The notes beneath the pieces were generated by a model that was not told the origin of the DNA, searched no databases, and saw only the letters and a program-made list of their open reading frames with translations. Shown piece by piece: positions 53,631 through 62,169 of a stretch of DNA of 64,000 nt (positions within the stretch are counted from its first letter, which is position 1; each line of letters opens with the position of its first letter). The translations under genes were made by a program, and so were the position numbers. Source of the DNA: Halomonas korlensis (GTDB taxonomy: Bacteria; Pseudomonadota; Gammaproteobacteria; Pseudomonadales; Halomonadaceae). Location of the stretch: the NCBI RefSeq assembly GCF_900116705.1, contig NZ_FPBP01000001.1, forward strand, positions 1 through 64,000, written 5' to 3'.

Positions 53631-55351
53631 ACCTTCAATTGCGCGTCAGGGTTGCGGGCCATTTCGTGCCAGACATCCTTAACCCGACAGTCCTCGCACA
53701 TCTCGAGCCTCGCCATGGCGTCACCGGCGAAATAGGGATGATCCGCAAGCTTGGCCTTGATTGTCTCGACGGTGCTGGTAGTGGCGAATGGTTTGCCACA
53801 ACGAATGCAGTCGAAGGCCGGCTCCTCATGACAGACGCGCCGCTCGTTACGCGCCTCACTGGCCAGGAAACCTGGCGCCAGGGTGATGGCATCTTCGGGA
53901 CAGGCTTGAACGCAGTGGCCACACTGGACGCAGTCCGCCTCGCGGAAGCTGAGCAAGGGAGATTCATCGCCCGCGGCGAGCGCCGGGGTCGGGCAATTGG
54001 CCACACATGCCAGACATAGGGTGCACGCGTCCCGGTCGACGTTGATACTGCCGTAGGCGGCCCCGGGGGTGACGCGATGACATTCGCCATCTGGCGAGCC
54101 GAGCCCCGCGAGCCGGTCGAGTACCGCGTTGAGTCGCTCACGCTTGTCGCTGGTGGGGAAACTCAATGTCTCGTTGATCAATGGCATCTCGCCTGGCAGA
54201 GCATCGCGGGCAGCGCAGTCTCCGGCATCGACACGCTTTATCCGAGTCGATGAATGGCCAAGTGCCTCGAGCAGCACGTGCGCCTGGGTAAGCTGGTCGT
54301 CGATGAAGCGTTTCAGGCGCTCGGGCATACGCTCATGGCATTGCACGCGGACTTCCGCGGCGCCGCCCGCAATGGCCGTCAGCCACTGGTCGTGTCCGGC
54401 AGCGCCGAGCTCTTCCAATGGCACGTCGAGCACATGACCCGCTGATTCGCCTTCGCCGGCGAGATCCTCGGCCTCGGCGAAGCGCACTACCGGGACGGTG
54501 CCACCGGCCTTGCGGTAGGACTGCAGCCAGGAGAGCACCGTCTCCTGCTGACGATGGGTTTCCGGCATGCGGAACTGGATAGCACCCGTCGGGCATGCGC
54601 TGCTGCAGCTGCCAACCCCATGACAGCGAAAGGGATCGATCTCGATCCAGGCCTCGATACGACCTTGATGACTGGCAATCGCATCGGCAGGACATACCTC
54701 GAGACACCGCGTACAACCAATGTTGCCGCTGGAGGCATGGGCACACAGGTCGCTGTTGATCTGAAAATAGCGAGGCTTGTCGAATTCACCGACCAGCCCG
54801 GCGAACGCTTCCAGCTGCTCGGCACGATCGGCGGCGTTCCACCGCAGCATGACGTACCCGGGCGGCGGAAGTTCGAGCGAGAGAAGAGGTGTCTCGCCAA
54901 GATCCAGGATCGAGTCGAAATGCGGTCGATCCGCCAACGCCTTGGCGAGGTCCAGCGTCTCGCCATTCTTCAACAGGGAAACCGAGAAGTGGCCCAGGTG
55001 GCCCTCGATGCGCAGTTGGCGAGCCTGCTCACGTGTGAGGGCATGCTGCCGGCAATCGCGGGTATCAGCGAGCAGACGTTCGTCGTCGAGCGTTTGCTCT
55101 TCCGAGCTTGGTATATCGCTGAGAGGGTCGGTGATGAGCAAGGTGAATGACGCGAGCGCCTTGTCCGAGAGTTCACGAGCGGCGAGGCGTGTGTCGCGCT
55201 CGTTGCCGACAAGCAGAACATGGCCATCGCTGACATAGCTGACACTGGCCGGTGTCAGGTTGACGGGCCATGAAATACCATTTCTTGCAGCCTCCCTGGC
55301 ATGTCGGTTGCGCTGCTCATCCACGGGCAGCATCTCTATTCGTTGATTCAT
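53627..55351 (-). CDS. Polyferredoxin of the formate dehydrogenase locus (574 aa)
   Basis: A cytoplasmic Fe-S protein with several ferredoxin-type motifs. Near residues 205-255 are CTRCLEVCPADAI and CHGVGSCSSACPTGAI; near residues 440-500 are CTLCLACVANCPTPAL and CVQCGHCVQACPEDAI; extra pairs CIRCGKPF and CEDCRVKDVW follow near the end. Proteins of this type lie beside DUF3305/DUF3306 and fdhA genes in other proteobacteria. It has no membrane helix or signal peptide, so it is more likely to serve cofactor maturation or a cytoplasmic electron supply than formate oxidation itself. Confidence 0.88.
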   Translation of the reverse strand: MNQRIEMLPVDEQRNRHAREAARNGISWPVNLTPASVSYVSDGHVLLVGNERDTRLAARELSDKALASFTLLITDPLSDIPSSEEQTLDDERLLADTRDCRQHALTREQARQLRIEGHLGHFSVSLLKNGETLDLAKALADRPHFDSILDLGETPLLSLELPPPGYVMLRWNAADRAEQLEAFAGLVGEFDKPRYFQINSDLCAHASSGNIGCTRCLEVCPADAIASHQGRIEAWIEIDPFRCHGVGSCSSACPTGAIQFRMPETHRQQETVLSWLQSYRKAGGTVPVVRFAEAEDLAGEGESAGHVLDVPLEELGAAGHDQWLTAIAGGAAEVRVQCHERMPERLKRFIDDQLTQAHVLLEALGHSSTRIKRVDAGDCAARDALPGEMPLINETLSFPTSDKRERLNAVLDRLAGLGSPDGECHRVTPGAAYGSINVDRDACTLCLACVANCPTPALAAGDESPLLSFREADCVQCGHCVQACPEDAITLAPGFLASEARNERRVCHEEPAFDCIRCGKPFATTSTVETIKAKLADHPYFAGDAMARLEMCEDCRVKDVWHEMARNPDAQLKV

Positions 55352-55414
55352 GCAAACTCACGGTCGGAGAGTAAATCAGAGTGTAAGTCGATTTTTTTTA
55401 GTATTTTATATATA

Positions 55415-56131
55415 TCAGTCTTGGCCGGATTGATGGCGGTTGCCACCCCTTCCTTGGTCTAATATCGAATCGTCATCGAGTTGACGGTTCTCGACGTGAA
55501 CCATCGATTCATCTCCCGGTGGCGTCCCGTCTTGCTCTTCACCTTGCTTTTCACCCTGATCTTCATCTTGGTCTGCGGGTCGCTCGGGCTGAGCCGGGGG
55601 CGATAGGGCCTCGTCTTTGCTGTCCTCGTCGGCACGCAGCTTTCCTTCAAGCTCCTCTCTTTCAAGCCCCTCTCTTTCAAGTTCCTCGGGGGGGGGGTCG
55701 ACGGGAGCTGTCCATTTGCGCATTCGCTGTGCAAGCTCGCTGGCCAGTGGCTTAAGGATTTCGCGATAGTCGTGATCGTAGTCGTCCAGACCGTCCCTGA
55801 TGCCATATTTGTCACCGGCAAAAAGACGCCGCAGTGCGCGACGGCGCAGGCCACTGCTGACACCGGGCTCGAGAAAGGCCTTGATGTCACTGCCGGGCGC
55901 AAGGCTCTCCGGGTCGGGCAGGGTGGCGTCGAGACTGCCCGGCGCCGGCGACTCGCCAGCCCCCTCCACCACGTTATCGGCTTCGCCGCCTTGATGAACG
56001 GACTCGAGTTTGTCGCCTGCCTCAGCGGCGCGGGTATCGTCGGTGACGGTGTCTACATTCGACGCCTCAGCCACCTCCTCGGTGTCGTCGTCTCCGCGCT
56101 TGCGGCGCGACCAGCGCTCCAGGCGACTCAT
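55415..56131 (-). CDS. DUF3306 family protein (238 aa)
   Basis: Starts MSRLERWSRRKRGDDD, then an acidic linker. The conserved DUF3306 core is about residues 80-145 (LPDPESLAPGSDIKAFLEPG, then LRRRALRRLFAGDKYGIRDG, LDDYDHDYREILKPL). The C-terminal 80 residues are low-complexity and charged; three 15-base repeats encode five-residue units (ELERE, GLERE, ELEGK) next to a C10 tract encoding PPP. The function is unknown. The start overlaps DUF3305 by four bases (ATGA). Confidence 0.88.
   Translation of the reverse strand: MSRLERWSRRKRGDDDTEEVAEASNVDTVTDDTRAAEAGDKLESVHQGGEADNVVEGAGESPAPGSLDATLPDPESLAPGSDIKAFLEPGVSSGLRRRALRRLFAGDKYGIRDGLDDYDHDYREILKPLASELAQRMRKWTAPVDPPPEELEREGLEREELEGKLRADEDSKDEALSPPAQPERPADQDEDQGEKQGEEQDGTPPGDESMVHVENRQLDDDSILDQGRGGNRHQSGQD
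55646..55697. repeat. Three 15-base tandem repeats and a G10/C10 tract inside the DUF3306 gene
   Basis: TTCAAGCTCCTCTCT (55646-55660), TTCAAGCCCCTCTCT (55661-55675) and TTCAAGTTCCTCGGG (55676-55690) are three copies of a 15-base unit. G10 at 55688-55697 overlaps the last copy. In the minus-strand gene the repeats are in frame, while a one-base change in the tract would shift it. Confidence 0.85.
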
Positions 56132-56559
56132 AGGCTCTGCTCCCGGGCACGTCCAGCACCCTTGCGCTTTTTCTTGCGCCCTTCCTCTGGTGCTTCGCCA
56201 TGGCGAACCAGATAGCTCTCGAGCCAAACCTGGAGCGCCAGGGGCATATCGACCTCAAGCACCTGATGCTCACCATCGAGCCAAGCGGCAGCCACGTCCT
56301 GACTGGCGGTGATCGCCGAGGGCTTGGGGGTGTCGCCGGACTGTCCGCAACGCACGAACAGGCGTGGCACACCGCCAGTCAGATTGAAGCGATAAGCGGC
56401 CCGTTCGGTGAGAAACAACTGGAGATCGAGTACCCAGGGACCCGCGTCACCCGGCGAGAGGTCGGCAATACGCCAGCGGGTCGTGCGGAACTCCTTGATT
56501 TGCAGGGTCTCGCTTGTCAGGTCGAAGCTGAGGGTTCGGCGACTGTCGAAGGATGCCAT
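56128..56559 (-). CDS. DUF3305 family protein (143 aa)
   Basis: A small protein of family DUF3305, found with DUF3306 at the head of formate dehydrogenase operons. It shows FRTTRWRIADLSPG, then LQLFLTERAAYRFNLTGGVP, LFVRCG and MPLALQVWLESYLVRHGEAP. The C-terminus is basic (RKKKRKGAGRAREQ). The function is unknown. It is the first gene of the minus-strand fdh operon and is divergent from fdhD across 93 bases that must hold both promoters. Confidence 0.88.
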   Translation of the reverse strand: MASFDSRRTLSFDLTSETLQIKEFRTTRWRIADLSPGDAGPWVLDLQLFLTERAAYRFNLTGGVPRLFVRCGQSGDTPKPSAITASQDVAAAWLDGEHQVLEVDMPLALQVWLESYLVRHGEAPEEGRKKKRKGAGRAREQSL

Positions 56560-56652
56560 GGTTCACTGCTCTCTCTTCTTTGCTTATTCATTAAAGACAC
56601 TCGGCCGAGGGAATGCCATCATCGTCAATCAACGCTTTACCAGGAGCCTTGG

Positions 56653-57492
56653 ATGCATGCTATCAGCCTGAGCCAGGCACGCCTGCCTGCCACTCTCGAG
56701 ATCGACGTGACCGACGAGTACGGGCAATTGCGACGGCAAGCCATTGCTGCGGAGAGGGCGCTGACGCTTTACCTCAACAAGCGCGAGATCGTTACCCTGA
56801 TGACCCTGGGGGCCGATCCCGAAGCCCTGGTGGTAGGCTATTTGCGCAACCAAGGGTTGCTCGGCGAGCGCGGCGACCTTCAGGCGGTACATGTCGACTG
56901 GGAGGTGGAGGCGGCGGCGGTGGTGACTCGCCGCTTGCCCGAGGACCTCGAAGCCCGCCTGAGCCAACGGACCGTGACCACCGGCTGCGGCCAGGGAACC
57001 GTCTTCGGTCGCTTGCTCGAGGTGACCTCACTGACGGCGCTCCCCAGAACCCAATTGCGTCAGTCTGTGCTCTATCGGATGCTCGACAATCTCGGCGCCT
57101 ACAACGAGACCTATCGTAGCGCCGGCGCGGTGCATGGTTGCGCCCTGTGTCGTCAGGACACGGTACTGGATTTCGTCGAGGACGTGGGCCGCCATAATGC
57201 AGTCGACACCCTGGCGGGCCGCCAGTGGCTGGCACAGAGTGACTCCGACACGGCCGATGTCTTTTATACCACCGGTCGCCTGACCTCGGAGATGGTGCTC
57301 AAGGTGGCTCAAATGGGCATCGCCGTGTTGGTGTCGCGTTCCGGGGTGACGCAGAAGGGGGTCGAACTCGCCCAGCGTTTTGGGGTATTGCTGATCGCCC
57401 GCGCCAAGGGGCGGCATTTCCAGGCGATTCACGCCGAAGGGCGCCTTGACCTGGATGCCATGCCCGCTCGGCGGCCGGGTGACCGTCGTTAA
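56653..57492 (+). CDS. fdhD: Formate dehydrogenase sulfurtransferase FdhD (279 aa)
   Basis: FdhD carries sulfur from IscS to the molybdenum cofactor, which formate dehydrogenases need for activity. Present are LTLYLNKREIVTLMTLGADP, the TTGCGQGTVFG motif, the sulfur-carrying CxxC (GCALC) and VEDVGRHNAVDTLAG, then TTGRLTSEMVLK. The ATG at 56653 has AGGAG six bases upstream. Longer in-frame reading begins inside the DUF3305 gene and is not used. Confidence 0.95.
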   Translation: MHAISLSQARLPATLEIDVTDEYGQLRRQAIAAERALTLYLNKREIVTLMTLGADPEALVVGYLRNQGLLGERGDLQAVHVDWEVEAAAVVTRRLPEDLEARLSQRTVTTGCGQGTVFGRLLEVTSLTALPRTQLRQSVLYRMLDNLGAYNETYRSAGAVHGCALCRQDTVLDFVEDVGRHNAVDTLAGRQWLAQSDSDTADVFYTTGRLTSEMVLKVAQMGIAVLVSRSGVTQKGVELAQRFGVLLIARAKGRHFQAIHAEGRLDLDAMPARRPGDRR

Positions 57493-57507
57493 GTGAGTAA
57501 CCCCGCC

Positions 57508-58143
57508 TCAGGCGGCGCTGTCGCCTCGCGTGCATACCGACAGCACGACGGCATCGGCTTCGCTGGCCGAGACAAGGGCGTGCCCCATGTCGCTGTCGAA
57601 GTAGATGCTGTCGCCAGTGGCCAGGTGGAGGGGCTCGTAGAATTCGGTGTAAAGCAGGATGTCGCCCTCGAGCACCATCAGAAACTCCTCGCCGTCATGG
57701 CGGACCCATTCGCTGAACTCGTCGAAGCGACGTGCTCGCACGATGGTCTTGAAGGGGATCATGCGTTTCTGTGCCAGCTCGCAACTCAGCAGTTCATGCT
57801 CGTAGGTCGGGGTGGGATGCTGTTGCCCATGGCCACGGCGGGTCAGGTCGCGGCGCCCCATGGTGCGTGTCTGCGCACGCGGGGGCGAGAGCAATTGCGG
57901 CAGGTCAATGTTCAAGCCACCGATCAGTTTCTGCACGGCAGTGAACGTCGGCGATATCTGATGGTTTTCAATCTTGGACAAGGTAGAACGCGCCAGGCCG
58001 GTCCGCTGGCTGACATCCTCAAGTGTCCATTGATGGGACAGGCGAATTTCCTTGAGCCGTTCGCCCAGACGAAGCGGCTCGACAAATGGCTTGCGCCCCG
58101 AGGCAATGCGCAGGGCCGCATCCTGGTCGGTCATAGCGGTCAT
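57508..58143 (-). CDS. XRE-family regulator with C-terminal cupin domain (211 aa)
   Basis: A helix-turn-helix domain (LGERLKEIRLSHQWTLEDVS, TGLARSTLSKIENHQISPT) is followed by a cupin sensor domain (about residues 120-205: DEFSEWVRHDGEEFLMVLEG and HLATGDSIYFDSDMGHALVS). Such proteins bind small polar ligands and often regulate amine or amino-acid catabolism. Starts at 58155 (GTG), 58143 and 58134 are all in frame and none has a clear ribosome site. It is convergent with fdhD; its targets are unknown. Confidence 0.88.
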   Translation of the reverse strand: MTAMTDQDAALRIASGRKPFVEPLRLGERLKEIRLSHQWTLEDVSQRTGLARSTLSKIENHQISPTFTAVQKLIGGLNIDLPQLLSPPRAQTRTMGRRDLTRRGHGQQHPTPTYEHELLSCELAQKRMIPFKTIVRARRFDEFSEWVRHDGEEFLMVLEGDILLYTEFYEPLHLATGDSIYFDSDMGHALVSASEADAVVLSVCTRGDSAA

Positions 58144-58318
58144 GTGATGGTTCACTATCGGAAACAGAGTTTCTCTTAGCCTACCACCGAACGCGCGGGA
58201 TATCGCTGTAAAAACACGTTAGCAGCGACGCTACTACGCCCTTTTCAGGGCGCCGGGCTTGGCAAGGTTTTTTCCTGCTCGTATGAAAACGTAACACGAC
58301 CGCCGCTGTTTTCTGGCC

Positions 58319-59251
58319 TCATTCGTAAGGCAAACCCAACAGGGCTTTCAGGTGGGCCTCGGTACAGCGACCCAGTGATTCCAGGTGATAGCCACCCTCG
58401 AGAACCGACACCAGGCGGTTATCGGCATACAGCGTCGCGATTTCCATGGCGAGGTGGGTGATCCAATAGAAGTCTTCACATTCCAGGCACAGATCAGCCA
58501 TCACGTCTTCTCGATGGGCATCAAAGCCTGCCGACACCAGCACAATATCCGGCTTGAAGGCATGCAGGGCCGGCAACCAGTCGTCTTCGATGGCGCGTCG
58601 GAAGGCCGTGCTGTCGGTGCCGGCGGGGAGGGGGGTATTGACCACGTTATGCCATTCGCTGCGCAGGTAGCGCCAAGGGTAGAAGGGGAATTGGAAGCTG
58701 GTGCAGACCAGCACCTCGGGGTCGTCCTTGAAGATATCGATGGTGCCGTTGCACTGATGGACATCGAAATCAAGGATGGCGATACGCCGCGCGCCGTACT
58801 TGGCGCGGGCATGAGCCGCTCCTACTGCTATGTTGTTGAGGAAGCAAAACCCCATGGCATCGGTCGCCTCGGCATGGTGGCCGGGCGGACGTACCGCACA
58901 GAACACATTGTCAGCCTGGTGGCGGAATACCTGATCAACGCCCCGAATCATGGCCCCCGCGGCCATGCGTGCAACCTGAAGGCTGTGAGGGTTCATTATC
59001 GTGTCGCTGTCGAGTATCACGACCCCCTCATCGGGAACGCATTTCTCGAGGGCGCGCAGGTGTCGCAGCGGGTGGACACGGCCGAGTTCTTCTTCGCTGG
59101 CCTCGCGGGCCTCGGATTGCATGGTCTGTTGAAGCACGCCGGTCAGCGCCAAGCGTCGACTGATGGCTTCCAGCCTCAAGGGGCTTTCGGGATGATCCGG
59201 TCCCATGTGATGAAGGTAGTAATCGGGATGGGTAATGTAACCGGTGATCAT
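58319..59251 (-). CDS. Histone deacetylase-like amidohydrolase (310 aa)
   Basis: A zinc amidohydrolase of the HDAC/AcuC/APAH superfamily, removing acetyl from lysine or small amines. The paired histidines are in RPPGHHAEA; zinc ligands are expected in LDFDVHQCNGT (Asp and His) and SAGFDAHRED (Asp); the active tyrosine is in EGGYHLESL. The usual DVHHGNGT has become DVHQCNGT, keeping the zinc ligands. I chose the ATG at 59251 (MITGYITHPDYYLHHMG), with GGAG seven to eight bases upstream. It is divergent from the protein acetyltransferase gene, which suggests it may reverse its acetylations. Confidence 0.88.
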   Translation of the reverse strand: MITGYITHPDYYLHHMGPDHPESPLRLEAISRRLALTGVLQQTMQSEAREASEEELGRVHPLRHLRALEKCVPDEGVVILDSDTIMNPHSLQVARMAAGAMIRGVDQVFRHQADNVFCAVRPPGHHAEATDAMGFCFLNNIAVGAAHARAKYGARRIAILDFDVHQCNGTIDIFKDDPEVLVCTSFQFPFYPWRYLRSEWHNVVNTPLPAGTDSTAFRRAIEDDWLPALHAFKPDIVLVSAGFDAHREDVMADLCLECEDFYWITHLAMEIATLYADNRLVSVLEGGYHLESLGRCTEAHLKALLGLPYE

Positions 59252-59369
59252 GCATGTGCTCCAAGGTGAATGACACCACCATAGTCGTCGCCGACCCTTG
59301 CACGACACTGACAATAGGTCGTACATAGAGCATAGCCTCTCATGTCATCTACCCAACGTGGAGAACGCC

Positions 59370-62117
59370 TTGAGTACACGTTTCCTTGACCATTTCTTTG
59401 AGCCCCGCTCTATTGCAGTGATCGGCGCCTCCGAAAAGCCTCACTCACTGGGCGGGCTGGTGATTCGCAATCTGCAGGAAGGGGGCTTTCCCGGGACCCT
59501 ATGGGCCGTCAACCCCAAGGGCTATGAAAGCGTGTTTGATGTGCCATGCGTCAAGCGGGTGTCGCGCCTACCATCGCCGCCTGATCTGGCAGTGATCTGC
59601 TCACCGGTCTCGACGGTGCCGGGAAGCATTGCGCGCCTGGGGCGTTTCGGTGTCAAGGCGGCCCTGGTGCTCTCCGGTGGGCCGCACCTGGATGATGAGC
59701 TGGACGGCAAGGGATCGATACGCAGCCGAATGCTTGGTGCCGCCCGCATGTCCGGTATCCGGGTGCTAGGCCCCGAGTGCATGGGCCTGATCGTGCCGGG
59801 CAACAAGCTTAATGCCTCTTATGCCAACCGTTCCGTCAAGGTGGGGCGTGTGGCCTATCTCGGGCAGTCGGGAATGTTGGGTACCGCGATGCTGGATTGG
59901 GCGGCAGGCCGGGGCATCGGATTCTCCCATCTGATCACGGTGGGCGACAGTGTCGATGTCATGCTGCCAGATCTGATCGATTACATTAGCCAGTTTTCTC
60001 CTACCCAGGCGTTGCTGCTGCACCTGGAGCGCATACTCGACGCCCAGCATTTCATGACGGCGTTGCGCGACGCTTCGCGCAATCGTCTGGTGCTGGCCAT
60101 CAAGAGCGGGCGCTCCGTGGAATCCGATCTGACCGGTTTGCCACCGACCCCGGGTATCGCCAACCGAGACCAGCTCTTCAATGCCGCCTTTGCCAGGGCC
60201 GGGGTGGTTCGGGTCAACGACTCCGATGAGTTGTTCGATGCACTCGAGACCCTGTCCCGCATGAAGCCGTTACGCGGTGATCGCCTGGCGATCGTGTCCA
60301 ATGGCCTGGGGCCGGCGCTGCTTGCCATCGACAAGTTGATCAGTACCGGCGGTCGCCTCGCGGCCTTCAATGAGCAGACCTGCCGCGCCTTGCTTGACGG
60401 CAATGTCGACATGAGTCGTCCGGGCGAAAACCCGGTGGATCTCGGAGGTAACGCGACGCCGGAGACCTTGGTGGACGCTGTGGAAATCGTCGCCGCTGAT
60501 CCTGGCGTGGATGCCGTGTTGGTCGTGCATGCCCCGACCCGCATGGCACCATCAAAAACCACGGCCCAGGCAGTCGTTGCCAACCGCAAGCGTTTCAGGC
60601 GCAATCTGCTGACCAGTTGGATGGGGCTCGAGGAAGCCATCTCGGCTCGCCACGAATGCAACCTGGCCGGCATTCCTACTTATATTTCACCGGAGCAGGC
60701 GGTGAAGGCCTTCATGCACATGGTCGTCTATCAGCGTGTTCAGGCACTGCTGCAGGAAACGCCGCCGAGTCTTCCATTTACCACCACCCCTGATATTCGT
60801 GCCCGCTGCCGCACGCTGATCGAAGAGGCCAAGGCGGCAGGGCGGGAGTATCTGTGGCATCGCGAAACGGCCCAGGTGATGGAAGCCTATGGCATCCCCG
60901 TGGCGCCTAGTCGTTATGTAACCAATGCTCAGGAGGGCAGACACGCCGCGCTGGCGTTCGATGGGGCCATGGCGCTCAAGGTGGTGCATGAGGGTAATTC
61001 CCGTCCCTTCCGCTATCGTAACCACCCTCACAAGATTTCCGCTGGCCTGCTTCAGGACCTGACGACGCCCGAGGAGGTCGCCGAGGGCGTGTCACGCCTG
61101 GCGGAAAAAGTGAGCGAAAAGTATCCCTCGTTCGAGATCCGCGAGTATTGCCTGCAGCCCATGCAACGCGGGATGCATTCCATGCAGCTTTGCGCCGGCA
61201 TCACACGCGATCCCATCTTTGGTCCGGTGGTGGTCTTCGGCATCGGCGGTTACAAGGCCAATATCCTGGCCGATCGACAGGTGGCGCTACCCCCACTCAA
61301 TATGCGCCTGGCCCGGGACATGGCGGGGCGCACCCATGCCGCACGCTTGATTCAGGAGCATTCGAGTGATCCCGAGCGCGACATGGAGCGGATCTGTCAG
61401 CTACTGGTCAAATTGTCGCAGATGGCCAGTGATCTTCTGGAACTCCGTGGCCTCGAGCTCAACCCGCTCTTGCTCAATCGCGATGGCATGATGGCGCTGG
61501 ACTTTGCTATGGATCTTGGGTCCCCGGCGCGCTTCGCGATCATGCCCTACCCCGAAGAACTTCGAGAATGGGTCACGCTCAAGAACGGTTGGGAGGTGGA
61601 GATTCGCCCAATCCGGGCCGAGGATGCGCCGCTCATCACCCGCTTTCACACCTACCTTTCCGAGCAGAGCATCCGTTTTCGCTACTTCCACAACAAGGCT
61701 GACCTGACGCAGCGTGACCTGTCGACGCTTTCCCATATCAATTATGACCGCCAGATGGCCTTTATCGCCGAGCGTCTGTCCGATACTGGCGAGAAAGAGA
61801 TGCTTGGCGTGGTGAGGGTCTGGAATGACCCCGACAACATCCGTACCGAGTTCTCCGTCATCATTCGCGATGACCTGCAAGGGCTCGGTATTGGGACGCT
61901 GCTGATGAAGAAGATGATCTGCTATTGCAAGAGTGTTGGCACCCTGGAAATGATCGGCAAGATCATGATCGATAACCACCCCATGCGCTCGTTGATGAAG
62001 CATCTGGGGTTCCGGATGCGCTACAACATGGAAGAGGAGGTGGTGGACGCGGTATTGCGACTCAACGAGCCAGCAAGCGAGTGGCAACGCCATCGCCTGG
62101 GAAGTCTGCCCGACTGA
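59370..62117 (+). CDS. pat: Pat-type protein lysine acetyltransferase with acyl-CoA synthetase (NDP) domains (915 aa)
   Basis: This has the layout of Pat/YfiQ (PatZ): a CoA-binding domain (FFEPRSIAVIGASEKPHSLG), succinyl-CoA ligase-like domains, an ATP-grasp region (about residues 475-700) and a C-terminal GNAT domain with the acetyl-CoA loop DDLQGLGIGTLL. In enterobacteria the protein acetylates and inactivates Acs and similar enzymes. A TTG start at 59370 has GGAG six bases upstream; an in-frame GTG at 59358 and TTG at 59298 are alternatives. The ligase half is probably regulatory, but its catalytic His region was not checked by alignment. Confidence 0.9.
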   Translation: MSTRFLDHFFEPRSIAVIGASEKPHSLGGLVIRNLQEGGFPGTLWAVNPKGYESVFDVPCVKRVSRLPSPPDLAVICSPVSTVPGSIARLGRFGVKAALVLSGGPHLDDELDGKGSIRSRMLGAARMSGIRVLGPECMGLIVPGNKLNASYANRSVKVGRVAYLGQSGMLGTAMLDWAAGRGIGFSHLITVGDSVDVMLPDLIDYISQFSPTQALLLHLERILDAQHFMTALRDASRNRLVLAIKSGRSVESDLTGLPPTPGIANRDQLFNAAFARAGVVRVNDSDELFDALETLSRMKPLRGDRLAIVSNGLGPALLAIDKLISTGGRLAAFNEQTCRALLDGNVDMSRPGENPVDLGGNATPETLVDAVEIVAADPGVDAVLVVHAPTRMAPSKTTAQAVVANRKRFRRNLLTSWMGLEEAISARHECNLAGIPTYISPEQAVKAFMHMVVYQRVQALLQETPPSLPFTTTPDIRARCRTLIEEAKAAGREYLWHRETAQVMEAYGIPVAPSRYVTNAQEGRHAALAFDGAMALKVVHEGNSRPFRYRNHPHKISAGLLQDLTTPEEVAEGVSRLAEKVSEKYPSFEIREYCLQPMQRGMHSMQLCAGITRDPIFGPVVVFGIGGYKANILADRQVALPPLNMRLARDMAGRTHAARLIQEHSSDPERDMERICQLLVKLSQMASDLLELRGLELNPLLLNRDGMMALDFAMDLGSPARFAIMPYPEELREWVTLKNGWEVEIRPIRAEDAPLITRFHTYLSEQSIRFRYFHNKADLTQRDLSTLSHINYDRQMAFIAERLSDTGEKEMLGVVRVWNDPDNIRTEFSVIIRDDLQGLGIGTLLMKKMICYCKSVGTLEMIGKIMIDNHPMRSLMKHLGFRMRYNMEEEVVDAVLRLNEPASEWQRHRLGSLPD

Positions 62118-62128
62118 GCCGTTGGCCA

Positions 62129-62158
62129 GGCTGCCTCCTTCTGTGGGCAGAGGCAGCC
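62129..62158. terminator. Bidirectional terminator between pat and pdxH
   Basis: GGCTGCCTC pairs perfectly with GAGGCAGCC around a 12-base loop, between the stops of two convergent genes. T-runs are short on both sides. Confidence 0.6.
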
Positions 62159-62169
62159 CGGCAAGAAGG

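Noticed and set aside
58385..59269. Plus-strand frame of 294 codons antisense to the HDAC-like gene
   Set aside because: The minus strand encodes all HDAC motifs; the antisense frame has no family features.
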